NCBI GenBank assembly: GCA_020054965.1
Contig: JAIMZO010000021.1
Span: 1 to 12,891, forward strand
DNA: 12,891 nucleotides
DNA from: Spirochaeta sp.
GTDB lineage: Bacteria; Spirochaetota; Spirochaetia; Sphaerochaetales; Sphaerochaetaceae
Reading direction: 5' to 3'
Shown here: positions 6,607 through 12,891 of the stretch, in pieces
Layout of the letters: each line of letters starts with the position of its first letter
Position numbering within the stretch: the stretch's first letter is position 1
Notes under the pieces: model-generated
Told to the model about the DNA's origin: nothing
The model's input: the letters and a program-made list of their open reading frames with translations, nothing else
Database searches by the model: none
Position numbers and translations under genes: made by a program

Positions 6607-7884
6607 ATGGATCAAATGGAACGTGCCTATACACTCTTGAATGATTGGAAAGGGGACTCATATGTCCACGGGCTGGGGGTGCTTGACCAGGTAGGACCGA
6701 TTGCCGCCAAGTTTGGTAAGCGTGCCCTCGTGGTAAGCAATACCACCTATATGAAGCCGGTTGCAGACCGGGTTGTTTCCTACCTCAATGCCGCAGGTGT
6801 CGAGCTTGCCGGTAACATGATCGCTCCCGATGCAAAGCCCAATGCTCCCCGTGAGGATGTCTATCGCCTGGAGTCCTACATCCTGCACACCAAGCCCGAT
6901 TGTATCGTTGTCATCGGTGGTGGTTCGGCAATCGATGCAGTGAAGGCTGCCAATGTACTGGCTGCCCTTGGTGCAAAGGTGACCCCCGAGATCGACCACT
7001 ACTTTGGAACCAATGTGGTGAGCAATGCCCTTGAGGAGACCGGCTCTTCCCTGACCCCTGTCATTGCAGTACAGACCAGTGCTTCCAGTGGTGCCCACCT
7101 GACCAAGTATTCCAACGTCACCGACCCGGTGGCCGGACAGAAGAAGCTTATCGTGGACAATGCAATCATCCCGACTGTGGGACTGTTCGACTATGAGACA
7201 ACGGTCAGCATGCCGATCAGCGTAACCATCGATGGAGCCCTTGATGCCATTGCCCACACCTTCGAGGTGTTCTGTGGTGCAAAGGAAGAGACCTACGAGA
7301 AGGCCCGTGAGATCGCCGAGTGTGCCATCAGCCTGGTGGCAAAGTACGCAAAGGTACTAATCGAGGATCCCAAGAATGTGAAGGCACGTGAGGCTATCGG
7401 CCTTGCCACCGACCTTGGTGGGTATGCCATCATGATCGGGGGAACCAGTGGTGCTCACCTTACCAGCTTCTCCCTGGTGGACATTGTCAGCCATGGAACT
7501 GCCTGTGGAATCATGAATCCCTACTATGCGGTGCTCTACTCCAAGGCAATCCAGAAACAGCTGAAGGTTGTTGGTGCAATCTTTGCCGAGTTCGGATTTG
7601 GTTCTTCGGTGGACAACCTGGAAGGGAAAGACCTTGCAGTTGCCGTGGCTGAGGCCATGATTGCATTCAGCAAGTCCATCAAGGCTCCCAGCAAGCTCAA
7701 CGACCTGAAGGGATTCAGTGAGGCTCATATCGAGCGTGCATTGAATGCTGCAAAGGACCCCCAGCTTGCAATGAAGCTGCAGAACATGCCGGTTCCAATG
7801 AGTCCAAGTGATGTCGACACCTACATGGAGCCATTGCTTCGTGCAGCAGCCAGTGGTGACCTCTCCCTGGTCAAGGCGATGTAA
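6607..7884 (+). CDS. Iron-containing (type III) alcohol dehydrogenase
   Basis: A 425-residue dehydrogenase of the iron-activated ADH family: an N-terminal Rossmann-like nucleotide domain with the GGGSAIDAVKA motif (104-114), and a C-terminal helical metal domain. Metal ligands D213 and H217 are clear (GALDAIAHTFE). The later histidines are H284 (SGAHLTSFSL) and H296 (VSHGTAC), only 12 apart. Classical members such as FucO have ligands 14 apart and an extra His between them, so this is a divergent subfamily. It probably reduces an aldehyde or ketone from the transketolase reaction, or oxidises the entering polyol, with NAD(H). AAGGAG precedes the ATG. It is twelve bases behind the C-subunit gene, in the same operon. 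Substrate not assignable. Confidence 0.9.
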   Translation: MDQMERAYTLLNDWKGDSYVHGLGVLDQVGPIAAKFGKRALVVSNTTYMKPVADRVVSYLNAAGVELAGNMIAPDAKPNAPREDVYRLESYILHTKPDCIVVIGGGSAIDAVKAANVLAALGAKVTPEIDHYFGTNVVSNALEETGSSLTPVIAVQTSASSGAHLTKYSNVTDPVAGQKKLIVDNAIIPTVGLFDYETTVSMPISVTIDGALDAIAHTFEVFCGAKEETYEKAREIAECAISLVAKYAKVLIEDPKNVKAREAIGLATDLGGYAIMIGGTSGAHLTSFSLVDIVSHGTACGIMNPYYAVLYSKAIQKQLKVVGAIFAEFGFGSSVDNLEGKDLAVAVAEAMIAFSKSIKAPSKLNDLKGFSEAHIERALNAAKDPQLAMKLQNMPVPMSPSDVDTYMEPLLRAAASGDLSLVKAM

Positions 7885-7900
7885 CCTGGATAGGTTGAGT

Positions 7901-7926
7901 AGCAGGGCACCATAGGGTGTCCTGTT
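7901..7926 (+). other. Intra-operon hairpin
   Basis: AGCAGGGCACC and GGTGTCCTGTT pair over 11 positions (two G-T) around ATAG, 16 bases after the dehydrogenase stop. Only TTTCT follows, so termination would be partial. It may tune expression of the last gene relative to the first three, or protect the upstream mRNA 3' end. Confidence 0.55.
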
Positions 7927-7947
7927 TCTCAGCCAACGGAGTATTCT

Positions 7948-8769
7948 ATGAAATTATCTGTCGCTATTGCCGGTAAAGAGGCAATGCCCAATGCATTTGT
8001 GGTGTTTCGTGGGGTAAAAGAGTCGATCATCAAGGCCCATGAACTTGGCTATGATGGTGTTGAACTCGCTCTCAAGCGTCCTGATGAAGTGTCAAAGGAC
8101 GAATTGAACCAGTGGTTGCGCGAGAACTGTCTGGAGGTTAGTGCAATTTCCAGTGGACAGGTCTTTGCGGCAAGGAATCTCTACTTCACCGATGAGAACC
8201 AGGAAAATCGAGCAGAACTGTACAAGAGTTTCTGCGGCTTCATTGACCTGGCCTCTGATTTTGGTGGGCTGGTCAATATTGGAAGGACCCGTGGCCCTAT
8301 CGGTGGCCGTGACCCTGCCCTTGCAGAGGAACTCTTCCTCGATATGGCGTACAAGGTTGCCGACCATGCAGAAAAGCGTGGCGTTGAGTTGATTCTTGAA
8401 CCGGTGAACCGTTATGAGATCGACTTCATCAACAACCTCGATGAGTGTTCAGCCCTGCTCAAGAAGATTGGCCGGAAGAACTTTGTCATGATGCCCGATG
8501 TATTCCATATGAACATCGAAGATGACCACATTGGGGACAGCATCATCCGGAACAAGGAGTATGTACGGTATGTGCACTTTGCAGATACCAATCGGCATGC
8601 ACCTGGGGATGGTCACATGGATTGGGACGAGATTTTTTCCTCCCTTACCAGTATTGGGTATGATGGTTGGACCACAGCGGAGATCCTCCCGTACCCCGAT
8701 CCTGGGACGGCGGCAAAACGAACCGTCAGCTTCCTGAGGGGAAAATACGGCAAGTATTACTCCTCATGA
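7948..8769 (+). CDS. TIM-barrel sugar phosphate isomerase/epimerase
   Basis: A 273-residue xylose-isomerase-like TIM barrel. It starts MKLSVAIAGK and keeps the family helix KAHELGYDGVELAL (29-42). Metal-ligand residues are E151 (LEPVNRYE), D184 with H187 (MMPDVFHMN), H210 (VHFADTNRHAPGDGH) and E245 (TTAEILPYP). The NRYE, DTNRHAPGDGHMDW and AEILP pattern is typical of 3-ketose epimerase and hydroxypyruvate-isomerase-like members of the superfamily, which act on ketoses or small sugar acids. It is the last gene of the transketolase operon, behind the hairpin at 7901-7926 and with CGGAG before the ATG. It probably interconverts the ketose or aldose made or used by the transketolase. It is distantly related to the TIM barrel at 835 but not a close duplicate. 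Confidence 0.88.
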   Translation: MKLSVAIAGKEAMPNAFVVFRGVKESIIKAHELGYDGVELALKRPDEVSKDELNQWLRENCLEVSAISSGQVFAARNLYFTDENQENRAELYKSFCGFIDLASDFGGLVNIGRTRGPIGGRDPALAEELFLDMAYKVADHAEKRGVELILEPVNRYEIDFINNLDECSALLKKIGRKNFVMMPDVFHMNIEDDHIGDSIIRNKEYVRYVHFADTNRHAPGDGHMDWDEIFSSLTSIGYDGWTTAEILPYPDPGTAAKRTVSFLRGKYGKYYSS

Positions 8770-8776
8770 TGCAAGA

Positions 8777-8802
8777 AGAGCCACCGAACGAACGGTGGCT
8801 CT
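8777..8802. terminator. Bidirectional terminator between convergent operons
   Basis: A 10-bp stem, AGAGCCACCG with CGGTGGCTCT, surrounds the loop AACGAA. It lies just after the isomerase stop and 22 bases past the binding-protein stop on the other strand. Short pyrimidine tails follow on both strands (CTT and TCTT), so it can serve both convergent transcripts. Confidence 0.7.
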
Positions 8803-8824
8803 CTTCACGGTATCGATCCTGCTG

Positions 8825-9601
8825 CTACTGGAGCAGGGCGTCAATATTGGCCTGTACCATCGACTCCAGGCTCCCTCTCCCCCCCCTTTCTGGGAAATTT
8901 CTCCAGACAACGAGCTTGGTATCTGGGGATACTTCCATCGAGGGTCCTGCGATGGGGTTGTGGATATTGTCGATGATAATCTGATAGCCACCCTTCGAGA
9001 CCTCGCTGATCTGTTGGGCAGTAACCGGCCCAGGGCCAAAAGTACCTGCAACCTGGAGTCCCAGATCTTCTGCAAGATAGACTTGCATTGCATGACAGTA
9101 GACCTTTGCCTCTGTCAAACCAAGCTCTTCAGCCTGTTTTGCTCCCTTCTTGATGGTTGCGACATAGCTGGCAAGACGTTCCTTGCTCTTTTCTTCCGTT
9201 CCCGTGATACGTGCTATGGTCTCTGCCTGCTTCTGTACGTTGTGGATATCATTGGTGGTGGTTATCTGAATCATGGTTCCCGCTTCTTTCTTGATGGAAT
9301 CTCCCATGCTCTGCATCATCCTCTCATAGCCTGCGTAGATGAAATAGTCTGCATGATTGATCTTCACCACATCACTGACGGTAATCTCATACTCGGGGGG
9401 ATGGGTGAGGTTTGCAGGAGCGATGAAGGCAACATCATCGAGTCCTCCAAGATCTGCAAAAGCAGCAGTCCAGCTGGTGCTTGCCACGATGGAGGTGGGG
9501 TGGGAAGCATTGGATGCAGCTACTTCTTCCGTGACACCTTGGGCAGAGATACTAAGTACTGCCAAGAGCATGATGGTAAGGGAGAAAAGGTATTTTCTCA
9601 T
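8825..9601 (-). CDS. Metal ABC transporter substrate-binding protein (zinc/manganese type)
   Basis: A 258-residue periplasmic binding protein of the cluster A-I (ZnuA/TroA) family. Residues 1-20 form a signal peptide (basic MRK, hydrophobic core, SISA before Q21); there is no lipobox cysteine. Likely metal ligands are H67 in THPPEYEIT, H120 in TNDIHNV, H150 in YCHAMQVYLAEDLG, and H204 in the DNIHNPIAGP segment. It lacks the long His/Asp-rich loop of proteobacterial ZnuA and is shorter than the usual about 300 residues, so the metal (Zn2+ or Mn2+) cannot be called. Its ATG overlaps the permease stop by four bases. It is the last gene of the leftward transporter operon. Confidence 0.9.
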   Translation of the reverse strand: MRKYLFSLTIMLLAVLSISAQGVTEEVAASNASHPTSIVASTSWTAAFADLGGLDDVAFIAPANLTHPPEYEITVSDVVKINHADYFIYAGYERMMQSMGDSIKKEAGTMIQITTTNDIHNVQKQAETIARITGTEEKSKERLASYVATIKKGAKQAEELGLTEAKVYCHAMQVYLAEDLGLQVAGTFGPGPVTAQQISEVSKGGYQIIIDNIHNPIAGPSMEVSPDTKLVVWRNFPERGGRGSLESMVQANIDALLQ

Positions 9602-10413
9602 GATTGTAATCCTTTCTTATGTGTTGTAGGTATGATAAAAAGCAAAGCCGAGAGCAATGCAATAGTTCCGCTTGGTGGTAAGTCTGTTGCAATGGCAGCC
9701 AGAAACCCAAAGGTAGAGACGAATAGTCCTGTAAGGCAGGAGTACAGGAGAAGTTGTTTGAGACTCTCAGCACGCTTTCCTGCAACGAGGACGGGAAGAA
9801 TGAGCAGCGCATCAATGAGCAAGGCTCCGAGTAGTTTCATGGCAAATGCGATAACCAGGGCAATGACCAGTACCATGGCAGTATAGTGTGCCTTTACCGG
9901 CATACCCAGGGACTGGGCGATTTCCTGATCGAAGAAGATGGCGCTTACCGTTCTGAAATTTGTAAGCAGATAGATGGCCAAAATGAGGGCGATGCCGATC
10001 AGTACCACGATATCCGCCCAAGCAAGCGCAAACGGACTTCCCCAGAGCAGTTGTAATGTATCCTTGGCAGGAACATCCCACAGATGCATCACCAGGGAAG
10101 CCGCTGCCATGGTAAAGACCATCCCAGCAGCACTGGCGAGACCGAACCCATGGCGGGTATCCTTGGCCAGTCGCATCATAGCCAAAACCAAGAGGATATT
10201 CAGGGTAATGCTGAGCGGTAGTATCGGCAGGGAGAGAGCCAGGGAGATGGCTCCCCCAAGGATAACCCCGTGCATCAACATATAGCGCATCGGTACCAGG
10301 TCAAGGCGGAGAACCATGACCCCACTGGCAGGGAAGCAGAGTCCGGCAATGGCCATGGCAATCAGTCCTTTCATTACCGGAGGGAGGGTGAGTGCGTAGA
10401 GGAAATCACTCAT
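9598..10413 (-). CDS. Metal ABC transporter permease
   Basis: A 271-residue integral membrane protein of the ABC-3 (ZnuB/TroC) family, with about seven to eight hydrophobic helices. Family features are MHGVILGGAIS near the N-terminus, the cytoplasmic segment FFDQEIAQSLGMPV around 165-178 that contacts the ATPase, and the conserved LLGALLIDALLILPVLVA helix. ATG 10413 is chosen over an in-frame TTG at 10425: GGGGG lies six bases before the ATG and family alignment does not need the extra four residues. The start lies eight bases inside the ATPase gene, and the stop overlaps the binding-protein start, so all three transporter genes are coupled. It moves the metal ion through the inner membrane. 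Confidence 0.92.
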   Translation of the reverse strand: MSDFLYALTLPPVMKGLIAMAIAGLCFPASGVMVLRLDLVPMRYMLMHGVILGGAISLALSLPILPLSITLNILLVLAMMRLAKDTRHGFGLASAAGMVFTMAAASLVMHLWDVPAKDTLQLLWGSPFALAWADIVVLIGIALILAIYLLTNFRTVSAIFFDQEIAQSLGMPVKAHYTAMVLVIALVIAFAMKLLGALLIDALLILPVLVAGKRAESLKQLLLYSCLTGLFVSTFGFLAAIATDLPPSGTIALLSALLFIIPTTHKKGLQS

Positions 10414-11500
10414 AGGTACCCCCAAGATGGAGAGTCGGCCATCCCAAATCCTTCTCCAGAGCCTTGTCGTGGGTGACCATGATTATGGTCGGCATCTCTC
10501 CCACGGTAAGGCTTTGGAGCACTTCAACAAGCGTGGATCGGCTTTTTGCATCCAGGAAGGAGGTGGGTTCATCGAGGAGGAGCAATCTTGCTTTCTGGCA
10601 AAGCGTCCTCGAGAGAGAGACTTTTTGCCTTTCCCCTCCGCTGAGTGTGAAGAAATTCCTCTCAGCAAGATGCTCTATCTTTGTTCTTCTTAGGGCAGTG
10701 TCGATCTCCCACTGCCTCTCTTCCCTTGTGAGAGTGGGGTCGCATGCCATCGCTACCACTTCACGGGCTGAGACTGGAAATTGCTGCTCTTGTTGTTGTT
10801 GCCTTATATATCCGATCGTTCTTTTTTCCAGGTGGGTTACCTCGTCTTCCCCGATAAGAATCGTTCCCTTGGTGGGTTTGAGTTTCCCCATCAAGAGGGA
10901 GAGCAGTGTAGTCTTCCCCATTCCGTTGTCTCCTAGGATAAGTAGTCTCTCCCCTTCCTCAAGATGGAAGGAGAGATCTTCCAGGATAGGCGGACGCTCT
11001 GGGTAGGAGAAAGAGAGGTTTTCTATATGCACAGAGACCCCTCGTACCAGTTTTGCACGCTTTCTCAGGAGTCTGTACATCTGCTCCTGGTCATGCATCT
11101 CACCGAGTAACTCCTCGGTTTTGCATTGGAGTCGTTCTATGCGCTTTTCATAGGAGACGGTAATGCCATGCTGCTGATAATATTCGATGGCAAGTTCACT
11201 GATCAGATTGATATGGGCACGCCGTATCCCAAAGCGGGCCATAAGCAAGGCCGCGGCTTTCCCTGCAGCCGTGTCATGTGCACTGAGATAATCCCTTTCT
11301 CCTGTATAGGTTTCAAGAAATCGTTCGAATGCAAAGAGTGGGGTAAGCCAGTGCCCATTTTCTGAGAAAATGAGCTGATCATGATTATAGACTTCCAGGG
11401 TATGGTTGTCTGATAGCGGCTGTGTATATAGTTCCAATGTATGCTCCCCAAAAAAAAGAGGCCAGGCAAGCAAAAAAGTAGTACTCTTCTTTGCCTTCAT
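10406..11500 (-). CDS. DUF1893-ABC ATPase fusion, metal transporter ATP-binding protein
   Basis: A 364-residue protein with two parts. The C-terminal part (about 155-364) is a complete ABC ATPase of the ZnuC type: Walker A GDNGMGKTT at 190-198, Q-loop in the Gln-rich RQQQQEQQ at 233-240, signature LSGGE at 286-290, Walker B LLLLDEP ending D310-E311, and H-loop H344. The N-terminal part (about 33-130) matches DUF1893 (TM1506-like, cytidine-deaminase-like fold): TLEVYNHDQLIFSENG, then HDTAAGKAAALLMARFGI and ISELAIEYYQQHGITVSYEKRI. A charged linker joins the parts. The start shown is ATG 11500; TTG 11437, with GGGGAG six bases upstream, would still keep the whole DUF1893 domain and may be the true start. 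It powers uptake with the overlapping permease. Confidence 0.88.
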   Translation of the reverse strand: MKAKKSTTFLLAWPLFFGEHTLELYTQPLSDNHTLEVYNHDQLIFSENGHWLTPLFAFERFLETYTGERDYLSAHDTAAGKAAALLMARFGIRRAHINLISELAIEYYQQHGITVSYEKRIERLQCKTEELLGEMHDQEQMYRLLRKRAKLVRGVSVHIENLSFSYPERPPILEDLSFHLEEGERLLILGDNGMGKTTLLSLLMGKLKPTKGTILIGEDEVTHLEKRTIGYIRQQQQEQQFPVSAREVVAMACDPTLTREERQWEIDTALRRTKIEHLAERNFFTLSGGERQKVSLSRTLCQKARLLLLDEPTSFLDAKSRSTLVEVLQSLTVGEMPTIIMVTHDKALEKDLGWPTLHLGGTYE

Positions 11501-11535
11501 GGCTTTCTTGTGTACATAGGTAATGAATCAGGAAT

Positions 11536-11554
11536 ATGCCTCTTCATGAGGCAT
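11536..11554. other. Short hairpin between DUF3842 gene and transporter operon
   Basis: ATGCCTC and GAGGCAT form a 7-bp stem with the loop TTCAT. No U-rich tail follows on either strand, so termination is unlikely. It could be a weak operator or an mRNA processing stem ahead of the transporter operon. Confidence 0.35.
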
Positions 11555-11567
11555 GTTGTGACGTATT

Positions 11568-12005
11568 TTACCGACTAGGCAGAGTACTGTCAAGGAAACA
11601 CCTGATTTCCTCCAGCGTGAAGTCAATCATCATGGACAGGGGGGCATCCTGTATTCCTACGATTGTCACATTGCATTTGCTTATGGGAACGAGAATCTTG
11701 TGAGCCTTGCTCTGGGCGATTGCCACCGCCATGGCTGGAGTAATCTCTCCATGGAGTGCGTCAGCAGTAAGGATGCCCAGGGGGCCTACGATAAGGTCAG
11801 CATTTCTGCAGGCAACAATGGCAGGATTCTCGCCGGTTGCAATTGCATCAGCCCCGCTTTTTAGCATGGCACTGGCTGCCAGGCTGTTGGTCCCAATCCC
11901 CAGTACTTCCACTTGGCTGAATGTTTTCTTGATAGCCGCAACAAGCGCTTTTCCCAAGCTCCCACCTTGACCGTCAATGACAACGAGCTGTACGTTCTGT
12001 TTCAT
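11568..12005 (-). CDS. DUF3842 family protein
   Basis: A 145-residue protein of the uncharacterised DUF3842 family. The sequence shows IDGQGGSLGKALV (10-22, nucleotide-binding-like glycine loop), IGTNSLAASAMLKSGADAIATGEN (37-60), VGPLGILTADALHGEITPAMA (73-93) and KILVPISKCNVTIVG (103-117), which together cover most of the family. It is probably cytoplasmic with a Rossmann-like fold; no reaction is known. It is 67 bases upstream of, and in the same direction as, the metal-transporter operon, with no clear terminator between. A shared transcript and a metal-related role are reasonable but unproven. No Shine-Dalgarno is visible before ATG 12005. Confidence 0.88.
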   Translation of the reverse strand: MKQNVQLVVIDGQGGSLGKALVAAIKKTFSQVEVLGIGTNSLAASAMLKSGADAIATGENPAIVACRNADLIVGPLGILTADALHGEITPAMAVAIAQSKAHKILVPISKCNVTIVGIQDAPLSMMIDFTLEEIRCFLDSTLPSR

Positions 12006-12011
12006 ACACGC

Positions 12012-12041
12012 AGTATAGTAGATAGGAGTTTTCTATGCCAG
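12012..12041 (-). promoter_or_regulatory. Leftward promoter, possibly leaderless, for DUF3842 gene
   Basis: On the complement, CTGGCA (-35, 12036-12041), an 18-base spacer and TATACT (-10, 12012-12017) end six bases before ATG 12005. Transcription would begin at or next to the start codon, which fits the missing ribosome site. The -10 is good; the -35 matches 4 of 6. Confidence 0.45.
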
Positions 12042-12053
12042 AGGTGGCTTGTC

Positions 12054-12082
12054 TTGCAGATTTATTCGCTTCACGATAGGAT
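12054..12082 (+). promoter_or_regulatory. Possible rightward promoter for second GntR regulator
   Basis: TTGCAG (-35, 12054-12059), a 17-base spacer and TAGGAT (-10, 12077-12082) end six bases before ATG 12089. The hexamer matches are weak (3/6 and 4/6). If it is real, the message would be nearly leaderless; otherwise AGGA in the same place may act as a ribosome site. Confidence 0.3.
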
Positions 12083-12088
12083 AACCCC

Positions 12089-12784
12089 ATGCAGTCCCTG
12101 AAAAAAGAACGTGTGTCGATCATGGTTACCGATGCAATTAAAGAGATTATCAAAGAGGAGCACCTCAACCCTGGGGATAAGCTCTACAGTGAAAAAGAAC
12201 TCGTAAAAAAACTCGAGGTAAGTCGCTCTTCAATTCGTGAGGCACTGAGGATGCTCGAAGTATCCGGAGTGGTGAAGGTGTATCAGGGGAAAGGGGTGTT
12301 TATCAGTGACCCTTCCGAGCAATCCCACCCGGTGAAGAACTGGGTGGTGGAAAATGCAGAGGCACTGAGGGAGCACTTTGAGGTAAGGCTTTTGATTGAG
12401 CCGCATGCAGCATCCCTTGCTTGTCGATTTGCTGAACAAAAAGATCTGGAAGCACTTCAATCCTGTTATGATACGTTTGTTGAAAAAGTAAAAACCGGGG
12501 ATGTCATTGAATCCATCAGCAGCGACAGTGCCTTCCACCTGGCTGTTGCAAAGGCAACCAAGAATCGGACATTGGCTGTCTTGATGAGGACGATGGGTCA
12601 GACCCTTAATGAAGGTTGGTATGCCAGCCTGCATGCTCCTGGACGTCTGGAATCATCCATTGAAGAACACGGACGCTTGCTTCAGGCCATTCTCAATCAT
12701 GACCAGGAAGAAGCCTCCCGGGCAATGGAAGACCACTTGAGAAATGCATTGAAGGACATCCAGCACTATTTCGGAACTCTCTAA
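12089..12784 (+). CDS. GntR family regulator, FadR/FCD subfamily
   Basis: A 231-residue DNA-binding regulator. The winged helix-turn-helix spans about 8-75 (LYSEKELVKKLEVSRSSIR, then EALRMLEVSGVVKVYQGKGVFI). The FCD sensor domain spans about 90-220 with metal-ligand-type residues D146, H150 (SDSAFH), H194 (EEHGRL) and H216 (EDHLRNA). Relatives sense sugar acids, lactate or other carboxylates. It differs strongly from the FCD regulator at 3846-4496, so it is not a recent duplicate. ATG 12089 is kept because LKKERVS before the first helix is usual for FadR-type proteins; ATG 12122 lacks a better ribosome site. Its targets probably lie to the right of the window, or it may act on the divergent DUF3842 gene. 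Confidence 0.92.
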   Translation: MQSLKKERVSIMVTDAIKEIIKEEHLNPGDKLYSEKELVKKLEVSRSSIREALRMLEVSGVVKVYQGKGVFISDPSEQSHPVKNWVVENAEALREHFEVRLLIEPHAASLACRFAEQKDLEALQSCYDTFVEKVKTGDVIESISSDSAFHLAVAKATKNRTLAVLMRTMGQTLNEGWYASLHAPGRLESSIEEHGRLLQAILNHDQEEASRAMEDHLRNALKDIQHYFGTL

Positions 12785-12848
12785 TTATTTTATTGTCTTG
12801 ATTGAACTTTTCAAAACCCTGTAACCCGTAAATGATTTTTTCCTCCCC

Positions 12849-12891
12849 CTAGAATCCGTGGTAACCAGCTTTCCGGGCCTTGTGGGCCTCC
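12849..12891 (-). CDS. Possible 3' end of a leftward gene
   Basis: On the complement an open frame enters from the right edge and ends at TAG (12849-12851), giving the tail EAHKARKAGYHGF. Only 13 residues are visible, so this may be chance. If real, the gene converges on the regulator at 12089. Confidence 0.25.
   Translation of the reverse strand, partial: EAHKARKAGYHGF

Noticed and set aside
835..8769. Recent duplication of the two TIM-barrel genes (835-1749 and 7948-8769)
   Set aside because: They share only the fold-level metal ligands; lengths and motifs differ, so they are distant paralogues at most.
8795..9886. Long + strand open frame (363 codons) opposite the metal-binding protein and permease
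   Set aside because: It is antisense to two genes with clear family motifs, its composition is cysteine-rich and low in recognisable motifs, and it has no ribosome site.
12785..12848. Terminator or promoter after the second GntR gene
   Set aside because: The stretch is A/T-rich with a T6 run at 12836-12841 on the + strand, but no convincing stem precedes it and no hexamer pair stands out.

Overview
The window looks like a piece of a moderate-GC (about 50% by eye), densely packed bacterial chromosome with a catabolic, probably anaerobic, lifestyle. Three features suggest a spirochaete of the Sphaerochaeta type, though Firmicutes-like relatives cannot be excluded. These are a two-subunit transketolase, a DUF3842 protein beside a metal ABC transporter whose binding protein lacks a His-rich loop, and abundant FCD-type GntR regulators. 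The taxonomic call is inference: there is no rRNA or other marker here. I see no mobile element, CRISPR array, tRNA or rRNA.

Left region (1-2717, + strand): the 3' end of an unidentified gene, a strong 15-bp intercistronic hairpin, then three translationally coupled genes. They encode an Asp/Glu-racemase-superfamily protein, a TIM-barrel sugar isomerase/epimerase-like protein and an aldo/keto reductase. This is probably the tail of a sugar or sugar-acid utilisation operon.

Central divergon (2749-8769): a GntR/FCD repressor candidate and a DUF362 protein run leftward. A four-gene operon runs rightward: transketolase N subunit, transketolase C subunit, iron-type alcohol dehydrogenase, and a second TIM-barrel isomerase/epimerase. 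The shared intergenic region carries a convincing promoter in each direction. A 19-bp near-perfect inverted repeat (ATTGTATAC-A-GTACACAAT) lies just downstream of the rightward -10, with three further half-site matches nearby. A simple model is that the FCD regulator represses the transketolase operon and itself until a sugar-acid-like or related inducer binds. No kinase is present, so the substrate is either phosphorylated elsewhere or not phosphorylated.

Right region (8825-12005, - strand): a DUF3842 gene, then an operon for a zinc/manganese-type ABC importer in the order ATPase, permease, periplasmic binding protein. The ATPase carries an N-terminal DUF1893 domain, a fusion worth following. 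A bidirectional hairpin terminator separates this operon from the transketolase operon.

Right end (12089-12891): a second GntR/FadR-type FCD regulator on the + strand, divergent from the DUF3842 gene, followed by about 100 bases that may include the 3' end of a leftward gene. The most interesting points are the divergon operator architecture, the DUF1893-ATPase fusion, and several enzymes that deviate at canonical active-site positions (transketolase GEG instead of GDG, an iron-ADH histidine pattern, a racemase with only one of the two usual cysteines).
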